Assembly (NCBI GenBank): GCA_947623455.1
Contig: OX392538.1
Coordinates: 2,108,001 to 2,172,000, forward strand
Reading direction: 5' to 3'
Origin: Mimachlamys varia
Taxonomy: Eukaryota; Mollusca; Bivalvia; Pectinida; Pectinidae
Length of the DNA: 64,000 nucleotides
Positions 1 to 12,890 of this stretch are shown here, one piece after another. The notes below the pieces were generated by a model. That model was given only the letters and a program-made list of their open reading frames with translations, was not told the DNA's origin and ran no database searches. Both the position numbers and the translations under genes were made by a program. Numbering within the stretch: the first letter of the stretch is position 1; every line of letters begins with the position of its first letter.

Positions 1-1826
1 TCATTACACAACAGTAGTATATTTTTTAATAATAAAATAAAAGTTACATGTTTCTCAACAAGATATAGAATATAAATATATAGTATATCAGAATAAAAAA
101 AATTGGATGCTTGATATAAAATATAACTTCCATGTATATCACGTATCCACAACTTAATCATATATATACAAAAGACATTTAACCGTAATCAATGGTGTAG
201 CGCTGTGCGATACATGAAATACATGGAAGGAAGAGTATTACAAAATAAACATGTAATGGGGAGGAGATACACTATAAGCAACATCATATAAATATATATA
301 AACAAGACTAAGAATAACATGAGAAAGTTTTTTTTCTGTATGGGGTAGAGTTTAAATTCATTGGAAATTTAATTGTGATCATGATATTTAGGAAGGAAAT
401 AATAATACGCATTGATTTTATACATACAGCGACCACATAATTAGGTAGAGGGCGATTGTAACTAATAATCTAAGATAGTCAGACACAGGCGTCTGTCATC
501 ACGGGTAGGGTCACCACGTGCACGTGTATAATATAAAATAAGGCGACTCCATTATGGGCGGGTAAGCTTGATAGTAAAAGTGGACTCGTTGTATACAAAC
601 ATATAGGAAATCATCCGTGACGACATAACACATGTGGTTACTATAAATATATACATCGTATGCTATACAAAATAATTTTTTGGAAACTTTTGACACTTAC
701 TTATTTTTTTCATAAACCTGATCTTGTCTCACTGTATAGACGATAGACAAGGTACGCTGTAGATAGGTAAATATGAAGAAAGAAATCATAACGCGTGTAA
801 ATGTGACGACTCGTTATCACAGATCAAATACTATTTACACTATATTCCAAAAGGTTTGTATGTTTGATGACAATACATTTACACATATAGCACGTAGGAT
901 GAAATTTACAAGTCAATGCCAAGTTAAGCAAACCAACTCAGTGACAAATACTACATGTATATACAATGGAACGCCTGTGTACAGGTATTATGAACTTTGT
1001 ATGTCAGAATATTTTTAACGCTACTGTGGCAAATGAAGGTAAATTTTAGGACAGCTTGTAGATGTTATGAAAAAATAATACTACGTTGGAAGATAAAAGA
1101 TTCACACGGGTTTCAGTTTTGACACGATCAATGCAGGAGTGCACGTGTGTGATGTTTAAACATAGACTTGGCGTACAAACCGCCCAACCGTGACGACCGA
1201 CCGTATGCACTCAGCAGATAGTGCGAGGTACAATGTAAACACTTGTAAAAAATGTACATGTAGAATAAATTTTCAACAGAGAATGAATTTGTGGTAAATA
1301 CACACGCGTAGCAGAATTACATTCTCCTTATCATAAACTTCTTCAGAAAGTATCATTTGATTAGTAAGACTTAATTTATCAGTGTATATACTGATACATA
1401 TTTGGACATGTTGGTAAAATTCACCATATTTTAATTTATCATAGCATAACATTTAAAACAATTGACCGGGAAATTACTGTTTCCTCTAATAAATATGTTA
1501 CGTATTTTGCCTTTTTATCATGTACTACTAACTGTACATAGATTTCATCTGAATTATGTTTACTAGTTTTGTATGTACACGTAATATATAAGTTGCTTTT
1601 TTACTAAATACATTGTAAAGAACTGAGTACTAACCAGTGATTTTTAAATCTCTATAGAATGGCAGTATTCAAAAATGAATATTTAAAAACTACACTTTTT
1701 AGATTGATGATGTATAGCAATTTGCTTACAAACAACACTGTGAATTTGAGAATAATTCAAACATCATTAAACATTCAATATCTTATTAAGACTTTAGTGT
1801 TTTGTCAGGTACATGATTGTTATAGT
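1..1826. other. AT-rich DNA, no gene recognised
   Basis: Only short open frames occur here, the longest about 81 codons at 773-1018, and none resembles a known family. I looked for exons 2 and 3 of the SPR copy whose first exon lies at 2842-3382 on the minus strand and did not find them. Confidence 0.5.
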
Positions 1827-2453
1827 CTATTTGGTCGGCGTAGACACAGAGACGCGTTGAGCGAGAGTCCTGGGCCCGGACCGCATTGGAGGGGGGTCGG
1901 GATAGCTGTGTAGATCACGCAGAGTTGTGACATGGGCCTTACGTTGCTGGTTATCGCGGATAACAATACGACCATCAATGGTCCACGTACCCGAAATATG
2001 TTTGTTCTTTTTTAACCACAGGGCCTTACTGTACACTTCCATCCGTTGTTTCGTGAGTGCTTCATTAATATAGAAGGCCGGGGGTCTAGTAAAGCTGGGT
2101 GGTTGTTGATCAGCCTGATCACCTTTATTAGACTTGATGAGGTTGAATCTCACCTCGTAGACTGAGGCCCGGACGCGATATGAGATAAACCGGACAATAA
2201 TATCTCTAGGCCGGTCTGAATTTTTGGGACCAACTCTGTCCGTCCTACTAACATCTCCGGGAACAACAGCTACACCGAGCGAGTTATTACAGGCATTTAA
2301 GATGAGTTCATCAGTACACTCTTTCTCGTTCTCCGGGAGACCGCGAAATTTGAGACAGTTACGACGAGAGTACTGTTTCATCTCGCCCATCCGATCTTTT
2401 AAAGATTCTATCTCGGCATGTAGTCTGTCAATACCCATTGATGACTGTAAGGT
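1827..2453 (-). mobile_element. LINE ORF1-like fragment
   Basis: About 200 minus-strand codons resemble the ORF1 protein found beside many non-LTR retrotransposons. A short coiled-coil stretch (LHAEIESLKDRMGEM) is followed by an RNA-binding-like domain with RRNCLKFRGLPE, then DVSRTDRVG and RDIIVRFISY, and a C-terminal block with INEALTKQR and TWTIDGRIVI. ORF1 proteins of this kind bind the element's RNA. The frame opens further upstream at 2606, but residues before the coiled coil are low-complexity and do not look like protein. No endonuclease or reverse transcriptase follows, so this is an isolated fragment. It lies downstream of SPR exon 1 copy A in the same orientation, so it may sit in that gene's intron 1. 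Confidence 0.65.
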
Positions 2454-2841
2454 TTGTTTAAAAATATCATTGTACACAATCTTACATGCATTACTTATAT
2501 TATTTAACATTACAATTACATACAAACTTACATTATTTAACATTACAAACAATCTTACCTTTTTCTTTCTAAAACATATACACATGCAAATCCTAGGCCT
2601 ATACAAGTGTAAGCCCTATATACTGTATGACACCCACACTCACATGTTGTACACAACTAAACCTAAAACAAAATATATTATGCTTATCTACTTAATAATA
2701 CAAGTTTCATTAAAATCGTTAAGATGAAGTTCTCCGGGTCAAATAATTGCGGACATCTAGACATACGGACAGTGTATCCCCTAACGTCGGAGGTATATAT
2801 ATATCTTCTGACATTAAGAAAGTCTCAATATCATACTTTAC
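2454..2841. repeat. dispersed repeat next to SPR copy A
   Basis: The segment begins with AT-rich units resembling ACATTATTTAACATTACA, which recur at 19140-19330. The part from about 2620 is nearly identical to 19400-19564 beside copy C, so it belongs to the duplicated block. Shorter relatives, recognisable by GATGAAGTTCTC, lie at 29885 and 32385. Confidence 0.55.
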
Positions 2842-3382
2842 CTGCAGAGTAAAGATGAGTTGTGGGCACAGAAAGTGAGGTAAGACCTGATGTCATATTG
2901 ACGACCACACGTGACTTTGAAGAATCGGAGAAAGTCTTGAAGAAGCTCGCGTTAAGTAGGATCATCCCGGTCAGGTTGATGTCGACGTACTTCCGGACTG
3001 ATGTGGTGTCGGAAAGGTCCAATGCCTCTTTTGATACATCGTAGATAGTTCCACAGTTGTGAACGATCATAAATTGATCAAAATCATTTTGAGATACGTA
3101 GTTTTCCAGCAAAATTTCATCAAAAATGTTTTTGAAATAACCATTGTTTTCTACGTTTCCTTGGTCATATTGACGGACCAAAACGTTGACATCCGGAGCC
3201 ATCGACACCACTTCAGACTTGACACTTTCCAAAGCTTTGTTATTCCTCGCCATGAGTACTATGACAGAGCTAGGGGGAAGCTTGGCACTAAACTGTAATG
3301 CTATAGATCTCCCTAGTCCTCGGCTGGCCCCGGTAATGGCTACGAAGGTTTTCTTCAGGAATACGTTACGGGGATCGGCCAT
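2842..3382 (-). CDS. sepiapterin reductase-like, exon 1 (copy A, partial gene)
   Basis: This exon encodes the first 180 residues of an SPR-like short-chain dehydrogenase, the NADPH enzyme that makes tetrahydrobiopterin. It starts at MADPRN. The cofactor motif TGASRGLG is at residues 17-24, ARN follows strand B, HNCG replaces the usual NNAG, and the catalytic Ser (in NMTSG) and Tyr (in LYSAG) are present. The exon ends in a consensus donor, G|GTAAAG on the minus strand, after the first base of a codon, as in the other copies. It differs from copy C by only a handful of residues. Exons 2 and 3 are not visible in the remaining 2.8 kb, so they are either beyond the window edge or lost. The frame is intact over the whole exon. 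Confidence 0.8.
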
Positions 3383-3427
3383 ACTTTTGTTAAGTCGAAC
3401 GATTTATGGTATATGTAACTCATGATT

Positions 3428-3438
3428 GCTTTATATAG
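3428..3438 (-). promoter_or_regulatory. possible TATA box of SPR copy A
   Basis: The minus strand reads CTATATAAAGC about 46 bases before the ATG, a spacing that would give a very short leader. The same motif lies at the same distance from copy C (20638-20647). Because the flanks are duplicated, that conservation is weak support. Confidence 0.35.
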
Positions 3439-3469
3439 ATGTTGCTTTCTCACTCCACTGAACAAAGAT

Positions 3470-4364
3470 AATTATACAGAGAGCACACTGGGGTTATGAT
3501 TCACATTCAACAAGGAGCCGTAAAGCATGTCATACCCCCCTACATGTTGTATCCCCCCCCCCCCCCAAAACAATGTTTTCTTTCTGATTGTTTCCATGGA
3601 AATAGATAAATATATATATAAATAAAACATTACCAATAGGTAAATTTCGCTAGACAAATATGAATAAAATGTTTTGTTGAGATATTTTTTAATTGCAGCC
3701 CAGAAAACCTAGAAAAGAATAATTCTCTTTTTCTGATGATGTTTTTATGCTAACTAAAAAATAACAAAAAGTAGAGCAGTAGTCTAATACATATAAACAT
3801 TTTTGAACAGATAGTTAAATGTTATACCCCAGAAAGCTAGATAACGGTAATTTTGCATATCTGACTTCGTTTTATCGAAATGTGTTGAATGATTTTCAAG
3901 TTATAGCCCGAAAATGCCCATTGGACGAACAGACAGAAGGATGCATGGACCCTGATTCTTACTACACACCATTTACAGTGTAACTGATACTTGTCATCAT
4001 TTTCATTTAAGAAAAATGCTTTTTAAGTGGTCGATGCCACAATGCAACAGGCTAAATCAGGTCACAAAGTTATCAGACCATGTCAATAATGTTTTCATAG
4101 TTATCATGTCAAGTTTGTGAAAAGACGCTACTCCGACTATTTCTTGATAAAATATACATGTTTATCTTTAACCTCGAAACAATGGGGCATTTATTGTTTT
4201 GTCATCCTCCATGAAATAATCAATACCCCCTCCCCTTCAGAAGGTGATAGGTTATACAAACAATGTACTTCATTTATTGATCTTGAAATTTGGGTAATCT
4301 TTCAGAAGAGAGAACTCGTTTATGATCTTTATTTCAACATTAAGGGTCATAACTACCTAAAAAT
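3470..4364. other. segment present beside copy A but absent beside copy C
   Basis: The flanks of copies A and C align up to GAACAAAGATA and resume at GCCTAAAGATTAGAC (4365 here, about 20690 in C). About 890 bp intervene only in A, either inserted in A or deleted from C. The segment includes a C run at about 3549-3566. No gene is recognised in it. Confidence 0.5.
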
Positions 4365-5337
4365 GCCTAAAGATTAGACATAAAGAAACATTTTTGAGGT
4401 CTGATGTTTATCTGTAGTCTGATAATGCCAAGGTGTAAATCAAAACAAAAAATAATACATTGAAATACACATTCTTTGCAGCGTAACTGATACTTGCTCA
4501 GAAAAGCGTTTTCTTGACTTTTGATCCGTGAATAATGCTTTTGTGCAGGTGTTCTATGGCAACATACAAAACACGTTTTTCACTTATTTGTATGTGACAC
4601 GGAGCATAATAACCAGCCTTTAGAAAATAAACAGTCACACACGCAACTCGCCGAACCAGGTCGCAAAGTCATCAGAGCATGTTCAAGTTTTTCTTTTCAT
4701 CGTAATTATTTCACGTTGGTATAAAGAAGTCAACTCCGAATATATCTCGATAAAAGTATATCTTTATCATTTTAACAATGTAACACATTTTGTTTATCAA
4801 TACCTAGTTCTAAACAAGATTTGTTTTTCAACTGAGCGGCGATTTCCAGACTTGTGATGACCTGGGATGCTAAAATATACAATTGTGGAGGGACATGCAA
4901 ACCGCTAAGGGTTATATTATTGACTCTGACCTGGTCAAAGTCACACCAAACTCTTTTTTCAAACTTTTCTTAATTCAATAATTCTTAAATTTTATATTTC
5001 CCCTAAAATGTAGTGAAGCCTTTTTCTGTTACATAAGTCTTACATGGGCGTATTGGTCGAGTTGTACATTATATCTTTACCTATTTTGTCAACACGTCCA
5101 ATGTGGCAACTTTCTTTAAGTATTTCACCTCGTCTAATGATATCGTCTTATTGAACGACTGTGATATTCAAATTGTGTTTTAAAAACATCCTTCTGTCCG
5201 TCCTATTGTATGATAACTAACTAAAAATTACTTTGCTTTATATCTTTTGAAACATAAATTACATCTGTGCAATATTAATTATGCATTGTGACGGGGAAAA
5301 TAAATGTTTCATTTTGTTAAAAAAAAACAAAAAAACG

Positions 5338-5500
5338 CTCCGGCCTTCCATGCAGGCGGTCGGGGTTCGATCCCCGTTATCGTCATACGCATGGAACATT
5401 CTGAGAAAGTGTTTTTCTCCTGCCCACACAACTCCAACAACCAAGGTGGAGTATAAAATGGTCTGGGGTGGGTGTAGATGCCGTTGGAAACACGGTCCCA
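5338..5500 (+). mobile_element. 5'-truncated tRNA-derived SINE piece
   Basis: A tRNA-like T arm with the RNA polymerase III B box GGTTCGATCCC, closed by CGGGG/CCCCG, is visible at about 5363-5380. There is no A box and no full cloverleaf upstream, where an A-rich run occurs instead. It is best read as a truncated SINE rather than a tRNA gene. Confidence 0.45.
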
Positions 5501-5565
5501 CTACAAACAAAACACAATTCATCTCCAGCGCACACACATATACATACACACACATATGGAGATAT

Positions 5566-5757
5566 TAGCCAGGTGGTATAGGACAAGTAGTTAGCGCCTG
5601 ATAAGGCAGCTCCTGCGATATCCTCAGAATTGTTTATGATAGAACTAATGTGTTAATTGTATGAGAATTGTATATCTGTTAGGCGCTTTAGAGTGGCTTA
5701 TGTTAGCTAGATAGGGCGCTATATCAAATGTTGATTATTATTTTATTATTATTATTA
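5566..5757 (+). mobile_element. SINE-like element with LINE-type tail
   Basis: A tRNA-like head with an A-box-like TAGCCAGGTGG is followed by a body and a tail with GCGCTTTAGAGT, then GGGCGCTATA, CAAATGTTG and (ATT)n. The tail matches the end of the LINE fragment at 28360-28436. No B box follows the A box, so the element is incomplete or rearranged. It lies in an insertion that copy C's flank lacks. Confidence 0.5.
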
Positions 5758-6860
5758 CATACACTATGTGAATGAAGCACTTCAAAATAAATTACTCGCA
5801 TAATTTCATGGCAAGATTAATATCTATAATAGACTGATGATATATTAAAGTTTACGTAAATATATAGATCATGATAACTTTAAGAAATAAATGTATGGTA
5901 TTTGGTACATTGATGAAATTGACAGTTTCGGCAGAAGGAATAAGGTGTTTGATTTAGAACTATTTAACCTGGTTGGCCCAGTCATGTCCAATTGGTTTTT
6001 TCTCACCTGGTCCGAAGGACGGGTGAGTTTATGCTCTGGTTCGGCGTCCGTTGTCATTTGTTTCGTAACATGACTTCTTCAGTGTTACTGAAAGACGAGG
6101 AAACATACTATTTGGGCGGTAGCTTTCATGGAAGAAGCTAACAGCTATTTGGGAATCAAATAACCTTGACCTACTTTCATAGGTGTCAACCATGCAATAG
6201 ATTCAGACCAAGAGACATACAATTGGCTGGAAGTTTCCTCGGAGCTGAACAAAGTTTGCAAAAGAATATTATTTTGACCCGTATTCAATGCCACAGGATC
6301 AATATGTAAAGGTTAATGGTCGCGTAATGTCCTGATTTAGCTAAATACAGTAATTTTTGTGATTTCATAACTGCGTATAGAGCCGCCATTTGTAAATATA
6401 GACCGTCCATATAGAGCCTTGAGCAAACATATATACGTCCTTAATATAACTGGTCAGCAGTATACCACCAGTGCGTCCGCCGACATTGCCGGTTTTCGAA
6501 ATTACCCCGGAGCAAGGTCCGTATTCATGAAACCATTCTCATGCTCGAGCATGGATTCTGTGCTCAAAGAAACTTTCTTGTAACTCATTTAAAGCTGCCA
6601 AACAATCCTAAATAAAATGGAAACATTGGTTCATTTCTCTTCTATTTGTCTCCACAGTCATTGACATAATCATATTAAACTATTTAGTGACAACAGTAAC
6701 AAGATAGCTCCCTTAAGTAACATATCCGTTCTTGAGCATGAGAACGGTTTCAAACTTACGGGCCCAGGCATGAGTTTAAAAAAAAACCATAGAATGATCA
6801 ATCAAAAGACACGCGTACGCGTTAACCAATGGCCAGCCCATTGTTCCTGATTATTACTGA

Positions 6861-7720
6861 AACAAGCGTACCGATTGAAGGTCGTCGGACTCTCATGTTC
6901 CCACTTGTTCCAGTACTAAGTCAGCGTTCACTCGAAGTTGTGCAAACTACAAGGTTACAATGTTATCTACAATGAAATACATTAATATAAAAAATTACTT
7001 ATAAAAAACCATGTCAGAAATATATGCTGAGATGTACGTGTAAGAGAGAATGATAATTCTTTGTGTTGTCTTCAATGTTTTTTTTCTCTCTTTTTAATCA
7101 TGTTATCTTTTTCTTTGTTTTTCAACTCATCTTAAATTATTCCATAGATCAAAAATATAGAAGATATACAGTAGTGTTTATATATCAATTCTTATACAAA
7201 TCATGATATCAGATATTAAGATATTCACTAAAAACCATTGTCATAAGATCATGACTTAAATTTTATGTAGATTTTATTCAATATATACTCTATGTATTAG
7301 AATTATTTACATTAAATAACTATTCAGTCCTTCTGTAATATCACAATATTGTATGTATATCAGTTATCTAAAAAAATTACAGTGAAGTTAATAGACAAAG
7401 TATCAAGAGATGAGTTAAAAAGTAATAAAAAAGAATGTACATATTAATATATATATGTATATCGGAGGTAAGGGAGTGAGCTTATTATATAGGTAAAGCC
7501 TGTTGCTCAATCCCTTTCTTTCATTTCATGAAATTTCATTGACAAAAATTGACAAAAGGATCGGACAGCAGGCATAGCCTATTTCAGTCTTCTCCTCAAG
7601 AAACAAACGGTGGTACAAACATTTAGACATTTAACATATAATATACACAATACATAGATAATTCACATACATCATACATAAATACATGCATGACGCACCT
7701 GCATGCACATATACTTTCAG
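6861..7720. other. AT-rich intergenic DNA
   Basis: I see no gene and no clear repeat structure here. It separates the copy A flank from retroelement debris upstream of SPR copy B. Confidence 0.4.
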
Positions 7721-7721
7721 G

Positions 7722-8078
7722 TATATCGACGATGTGTTGTCTATAGATTGTTTACTGACTAAGTCGATCGTATATAACATTTTGAACTTGAAATGAACGA
7801 CACAACAAAGTCGTCTTCATCAGATGAATAACTCGATATTTACGATCTAAACGTGACGATTTCAATGTCCGAATGTGAATTTTCCATTTCTTGATAGCTA
7901 TATCCCTGCTTATCCAACCTATGATGTTTACATGTCGCCGTTGATTGGCTATCCTAGAGCTCCCTCTTAATACCGACAATGTCGTGGTAGATGTCTCTTG
8001 CTGACAGCAAATCTATGGCACAGGGATTCGACAGATGCAAGCTCATTAAGATCGTTTTGCGGTCGCCATCTTGGTTTT
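7722..8078 (+). mobile_element. reverse transcriptase fragment (YIDD family), decayed
   Basis: Translation starts with RYIDDVLS, the catalytic box of a reverse transcriptase. It is followed by decayed matches to the downstream blocks seen better at 13390-13700 and 42580-43060: KRDDFN, a run ending in RYSRAC, then a block like FYGRHLDLIEKY. Stops and indels interrupt it. The family may be Penelope-like; that assignment is tentative. The fragment abuts SPR copy B exon 1 directly and appears to have replaced its promoter and start codon. Confidence 0.5.
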
Positions 8079-8615
8079 ATTGAAAAAATATAGTCATCTT
8101 TCTTAAGAAGAGTTTTGTAGTGATTACTGGTGCCAGTAGGGGACTGGGGAGATGTATCGCCCTACAGTTAGGTGGGAAGTTTCCTGCTGATTCTGTACTT
8201 GTACTCATGGCCAGGAATGTGGAGGATTTGGAAAGAGTAAGGACGGAATTACTACAATCAACTCCGAAATTAACGGTTATAGTAAAACAATATGACCAGG
8301 GAAATACTGACACTGGATATTCCAATGGTATATTTGACAATCTGCTTGCTGAAAACGAACTTTCTGCGGGTGATTTTGACCAGGCAGTAATTGTTCACAA
8401 TTGTGCTACAAACGGCCACAAGGACAAGACTGCGCTTCAACTGTGCGACGCCAACGACGTGAGATCTTACTACGACATCAACCTGGCCGGGATGATCCTC
8501 CTCAACACAAGCTTCTTCACCACGTTTTCTAAGCAAGTACAATCCCGAGTTGTGGTCAATGTAACATCCGGGGCATCAGTCATCCCAACACCGTCCCTGC
8601 ATCTTTATTGTGCAG
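8079..8615 (+). CDS. SPR copy B exon 1 (start codon missing)
   Basis: The frame is open from just after TGA 8081 to the donor G|GTACG at 8615/8616. Residues equivalent to the first five of the other copies are unrecognisable; homology begins near FLKK. Confidence 0.65.
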
Positions 8616-9573
<958 letters not shown>

Positions 9574-9726
9574 TGAACGTATTAATGGTCAGTTTATTTA
9601 ATTGCTGACCTTGTTTATAATCAACAAGTGTAAAGTTTCAGCCAAATACAAGAAATAAATGAAAAGAATAATTATAATGTACTCCTATTGTCTATGCCTA
9701 AATTATGTTTGTGTTTTCTGTTTCAG

Positions 9727-9844
9727 ACCTACGTAATGCTGGCAAGCTAAAGACATCAACGGAAGCGGTGACCGACCTGTACAGGTCCTGGAGGACAACA
9801 ATTTTGATAACGCCGTATATGCGGACAACTATCAACAGCAGTGA
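9727..9844 (+). CDS. SPR copy B terminal exon (frameshifted)
   Basis: The acceptor is TTTCAG. The exon carries GAAGCGGTGACC, then CTGTACAGGTCCTGGAGGAC, where one G is missing relative to a CTGGTAC reading. The bases around this site form the unit of the minisatellite that begins 280 bp downstream. Confidence 0.65.
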
Positions 9845-10127
9845 CATACGTAGTTGTGTGCACGTGTCATCAAAGTATATTTACATATTATTATAATATA
9901 GAACAAATATATGTACGATGTATGTATATATATATGATTATTGATGGTCAATTAGCCATAAGTATTCGTGGTCAATAAGCCCTATATAACTGTAATTTTA
10001 ATCCACTTTTAATGGGATATGATATGATTAATATTATAATTGCAATTGCAAATTATAAGTCACTCTTTACATAATCGAAGCCGGGTTTGTAATATGATTA
10101 GTCGTTCGTCAAGATAATAACGCTGTT
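9845..10127. other. AT-rich spacer between SPR copy B and the minisatellite
   Basis: No gene or clear structure is visible. Several TATATA runs occur. Confidence 0.4.
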
Positions 10128-12840
10128 GACACCAGGGAAAGCGGTCACTGACGAGTACAGGTCCTGGAGGACACCAGAGGGAGCGGTCACTGACCTGTAC
10201 AGGTCCTAGAGGACACCAGAGGAAGCGGTGACTGACCTGTACAGGTCCTGGAGGACACCAGAGAAAGCGGTCACTGACCTGTACAGGTCCTGGAGGACAG
10301 CACAGAAAGCGGTCACTGACCTGGTACAGGTCCTGGACGACACCAGAGAAAGCGGTCACTGACCTGTACAGGTCCTGGAGGACACAAGAGAAAGCGGTCA
10401 CTGACCTGTACAGGTCCTGGAGGACACCAGAGAAAGCGGTCACTGACCTGTACGGGTCCTGGAGGACACCACAGAAAGCGGTCACTGACCTGGTACAGGT
10501 CCTGGAGGACACCAGAGAAAGCGGTGGCTGACCTGTACAGGTCCTGGAGGACACAAGAGAAAGCGGTCACTGACCTGTACAGGCCCTGGAGGACACTAGA
10601 GAAAGCGGTCACTGACCTGGTACAGGTCCTGGAGGACACAAGAGAAAGCGGCCACTGACCTGTACAGGTCCTGGAGGACACCAGAGGAAGCGGTCACTGA
10701 CCTGTACAGGCCCTGGAGGACACCACAGAAAGCGGTCACTGACCTGTACAGGTCCTGGAGGACACCAGAGAAAGCGGTCACTGACCTGGTACGTATCCTG
10801 GAGGACACCAGAGGAAGCGGTGAGTGACCTGTACAGGTCCTGGAGGACACCAGAGAAAGCGGTCACTGACCTGTACAGGTCCTGGAGGACACAAGAGAAA
10901 GCGGCCACTGACCTGTACAGGTCCTGGAGGACACCAGAGGAAGCGGTCACTGACCTGGTACGGGTCCTGGAGGACACCACAGAAAGCGGTCACTGACCTG
11001 TACAGGTCCTGGAGGACACCAGAGAAAGCGGTGACTGACCTGTAAGGTCCTGGAGGACACCAGAGAAAGCGGTGACTGACCTGTACAGGTCCTGGAGGAC
11101 ACCAGAGAAAGCGGTCACTGACCTGTACAGGTCCTGTAGGACACCAGTGAAAGCGGTCACTGACCTGGTACAGGTCCTGGAGGACACCAGAGAAAGCGGT
11201 GACTGACCTGTACAGGTCCTGGAGTACACCACAGAAAGCGGTCACTGACCTGGTACAGGTCCTGGAGGACACCAGAGAAAGCGGTCACTGACCTGTACAG
11301 ATCCTGGAGGACACAAAAGAAAGCGGTCACTGACCTGTACAGGTCCTGGAGGACACCAGAGGAAGCGGTCACTGACCTGTACAGGCCCTGGAGGACACTA
11401 GAGAAAGCGGTCACTGACCTGGTTCAGGTCCTGGAGGACACAAGAGAAAGCGGTCACTGACCTGTACAGGCCCTGAAGGACACCAGAGGAAGCGGTGACT
11501 GACCTGGTACGGGTCCTGAAGGACACCAGGGAAAGCGGTGACTGACCTGTACAGGTCCTGGAGGACACAAGAGAAAGCGGTCACTGACCTGTACAGGTCC
11601 TGGAGGACACAAGAGATAGCGGTGAGTGACCTGTACAGGTCCTGGAGGTCACAAGAGAAAGCGGTCACTGACTTTGTAAAGGTCCTGGAGGACACCAGAG
11701 GAAGCGGTGACTGACCTGGTACGGGTCCTGAAGGACACCAGAGAAAGCGGTCACTGACTTGGTACGGGTCCTGGAGGACACCAGAGAAAGCGGTCACTGA
11801 CTTGTACAGGTCCTGGAGGACACCAGAGAAAGCGGTCACTGACTTTGTAAAGGTCCTGGAGGACACCAGAGGGAGCGGTCACTGACCTGGTACGCGTCCT
11901 GGAGGACACCAGAGAAAGCGGTCACTGACCTGTACAGGTCCTGGAGGACACCAGAGAAAGCGGTCACTGACCTGTACAGGTCCTGGAGGACACCAGAGGA
12001 AGCGGTCACTGACCTGTACAGGCCCTGGAGGACACTAGAGGGAGCGGTCACTGACCTGGTACGGGTCCTGGAGGACACCAGAGAAAGCGGTCACTGACCT
12101 GTACAGATCCTGGAGGACACAAAAGAAAGCGGTCACTGACCTGTACAGGTCCTGGAGGACACCAGAGGAAGCGGTCACTGACCTGTACAGGCCCTGGAGG
12201 ACACTAGAGAAAGCGGTCACTGACCTGGTTCAGGTCCTGGAGGACACAAGAGAAAGCGGTCACTGACCTGTACAGGCCCTGAAGGACACCAGAGGAAGCG
12301 GTGACTGACCTGGTACGGGTCCTGAAGGACACCAGGGAAAGCGGTGACTGACCTGTACAGGTCCTGGAGGACACCAGAGAAAGCGGTCACTGACTTTGTA
12401 AAGGTCCTGGAGGACACCAGAGAAAGCGGTCACTGACCTGTACAGGTCCTGGACGACACCAGAGAAAGCGGTCACTGACCTGTACAGGTCCTGGAGGACA
12501 CATGAGAAAGCGGTCACTGACTTTGTAAAGGTCCTGGAGGACACCAGAGAAAGCGGTCACTGACCTGGTACAGGTCCTGGAGGACACCAGAGGGAGCGGT
12601 CACTGACTTTGTAAAGGTCCTGTAGGACACCAGAGGGAGCGGTCACTGACCTGGTACGGGTCCTGGAGGACACCAGAGAAAGTGGTCACTGACCTGGTAC
12701 AGGTCCTGGAGGACACCAGAGAAAGCGGTCACTGACCTGGTACGGGTCCTGGAGGACACCAGAGAAAGCGGTCACTGACCTGGTACGGGTCCTGGAGGAC
12801 ACCAGAGAAAGCGGTCACTGACTTTGTAAAGGTCCTGGAG
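10128..12840 (+). repeat. 42/43-bp minisatellite built from the SPR terminal exon
   Basis: About 64 units of 42 or 43 bp lie head to tail. A typical unit contains AAGCGGTCACTGACC, then TGTACAGGTCCTGGAGGAC and ACCAGAG. The 43-bp variant has GGTACAGG in place of GTACAGG, and TTTGTAAAGG variants occur near the right end. The unit matches copy B exon 3 at about 9757-9797 over nearly its full length. Since 42 is a multiple of 3, long open frames appear on both strands, but they are repeat translations rather than genes. Confidence 0.95.
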
Positions 12841-12890
12841 AACAATATGCCGTATACATGGACTGCTGTAAACAGTTATACGCAGAGGAG
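12822..12890 (+). pseudogene. SPR terminal-exon remnant closing the minisatellite
   Basis: The last unit does not end in ACACCAGAG but continues as GAGAACAATATGCCGTATAC and ATGGAC. This parallels copy B exon 3 (GAGGACAACAAT, then AACGCCGTATATGCGGAC). In frame it reads AVTDFVKVLENN, the SPR C-terminal helix. The array therefore appears to lie inside a terminal exon. The match is short and diverged. Confidence 0.55.

Larger units (their letters stand above)
4365..6860. repeat. duplicated 5' flank of SPR copy A
   Basis: This block aligns, with interruptions, to 20690-22000 (5' flank of copy C) and to 13920-14960 (no adjacent gene). Shared landmarks are GCAGCGTAACTGATACTTGC, AGGTCGCAAAGT and ACGCGTTAAC. 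An insertion at 5034-5750 is missing from the copy C version. No coding sequence is evident. Confidence 0.6.

Noticed and set aside
773..1018. 81-codon plus-strand frame
   Set aside because: No family resemblance, AT-rich codon use and no splice context.
2224..2727. 167-codon plus-strand frame
   Set aside because: It is the complement of the LINE ORF1 fragment, whose minus-strand reading has clear homology.
5340..5400. Possible tRNA gene
   Set aside because: A T arm and B box are present but there is no A box, D arm or acceptor stem. It is better read as a truncated SINE.
10060..12587. Many long minus-strand open frames (up to 164 codons) with repeated SGVLQDLYRSVTAF-type units
   Set aside because: They are translations of the 42-bp minisatellite. 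A period divisible by three keeps frames open without coding, and the sense strand traces to an SPR exon on the plus strand.
10128..12840. CRISPR-like array
   Set aside because: Units are contiguous with no unique spacers and the surroundings are eukaryotic; it is a minisatellite.
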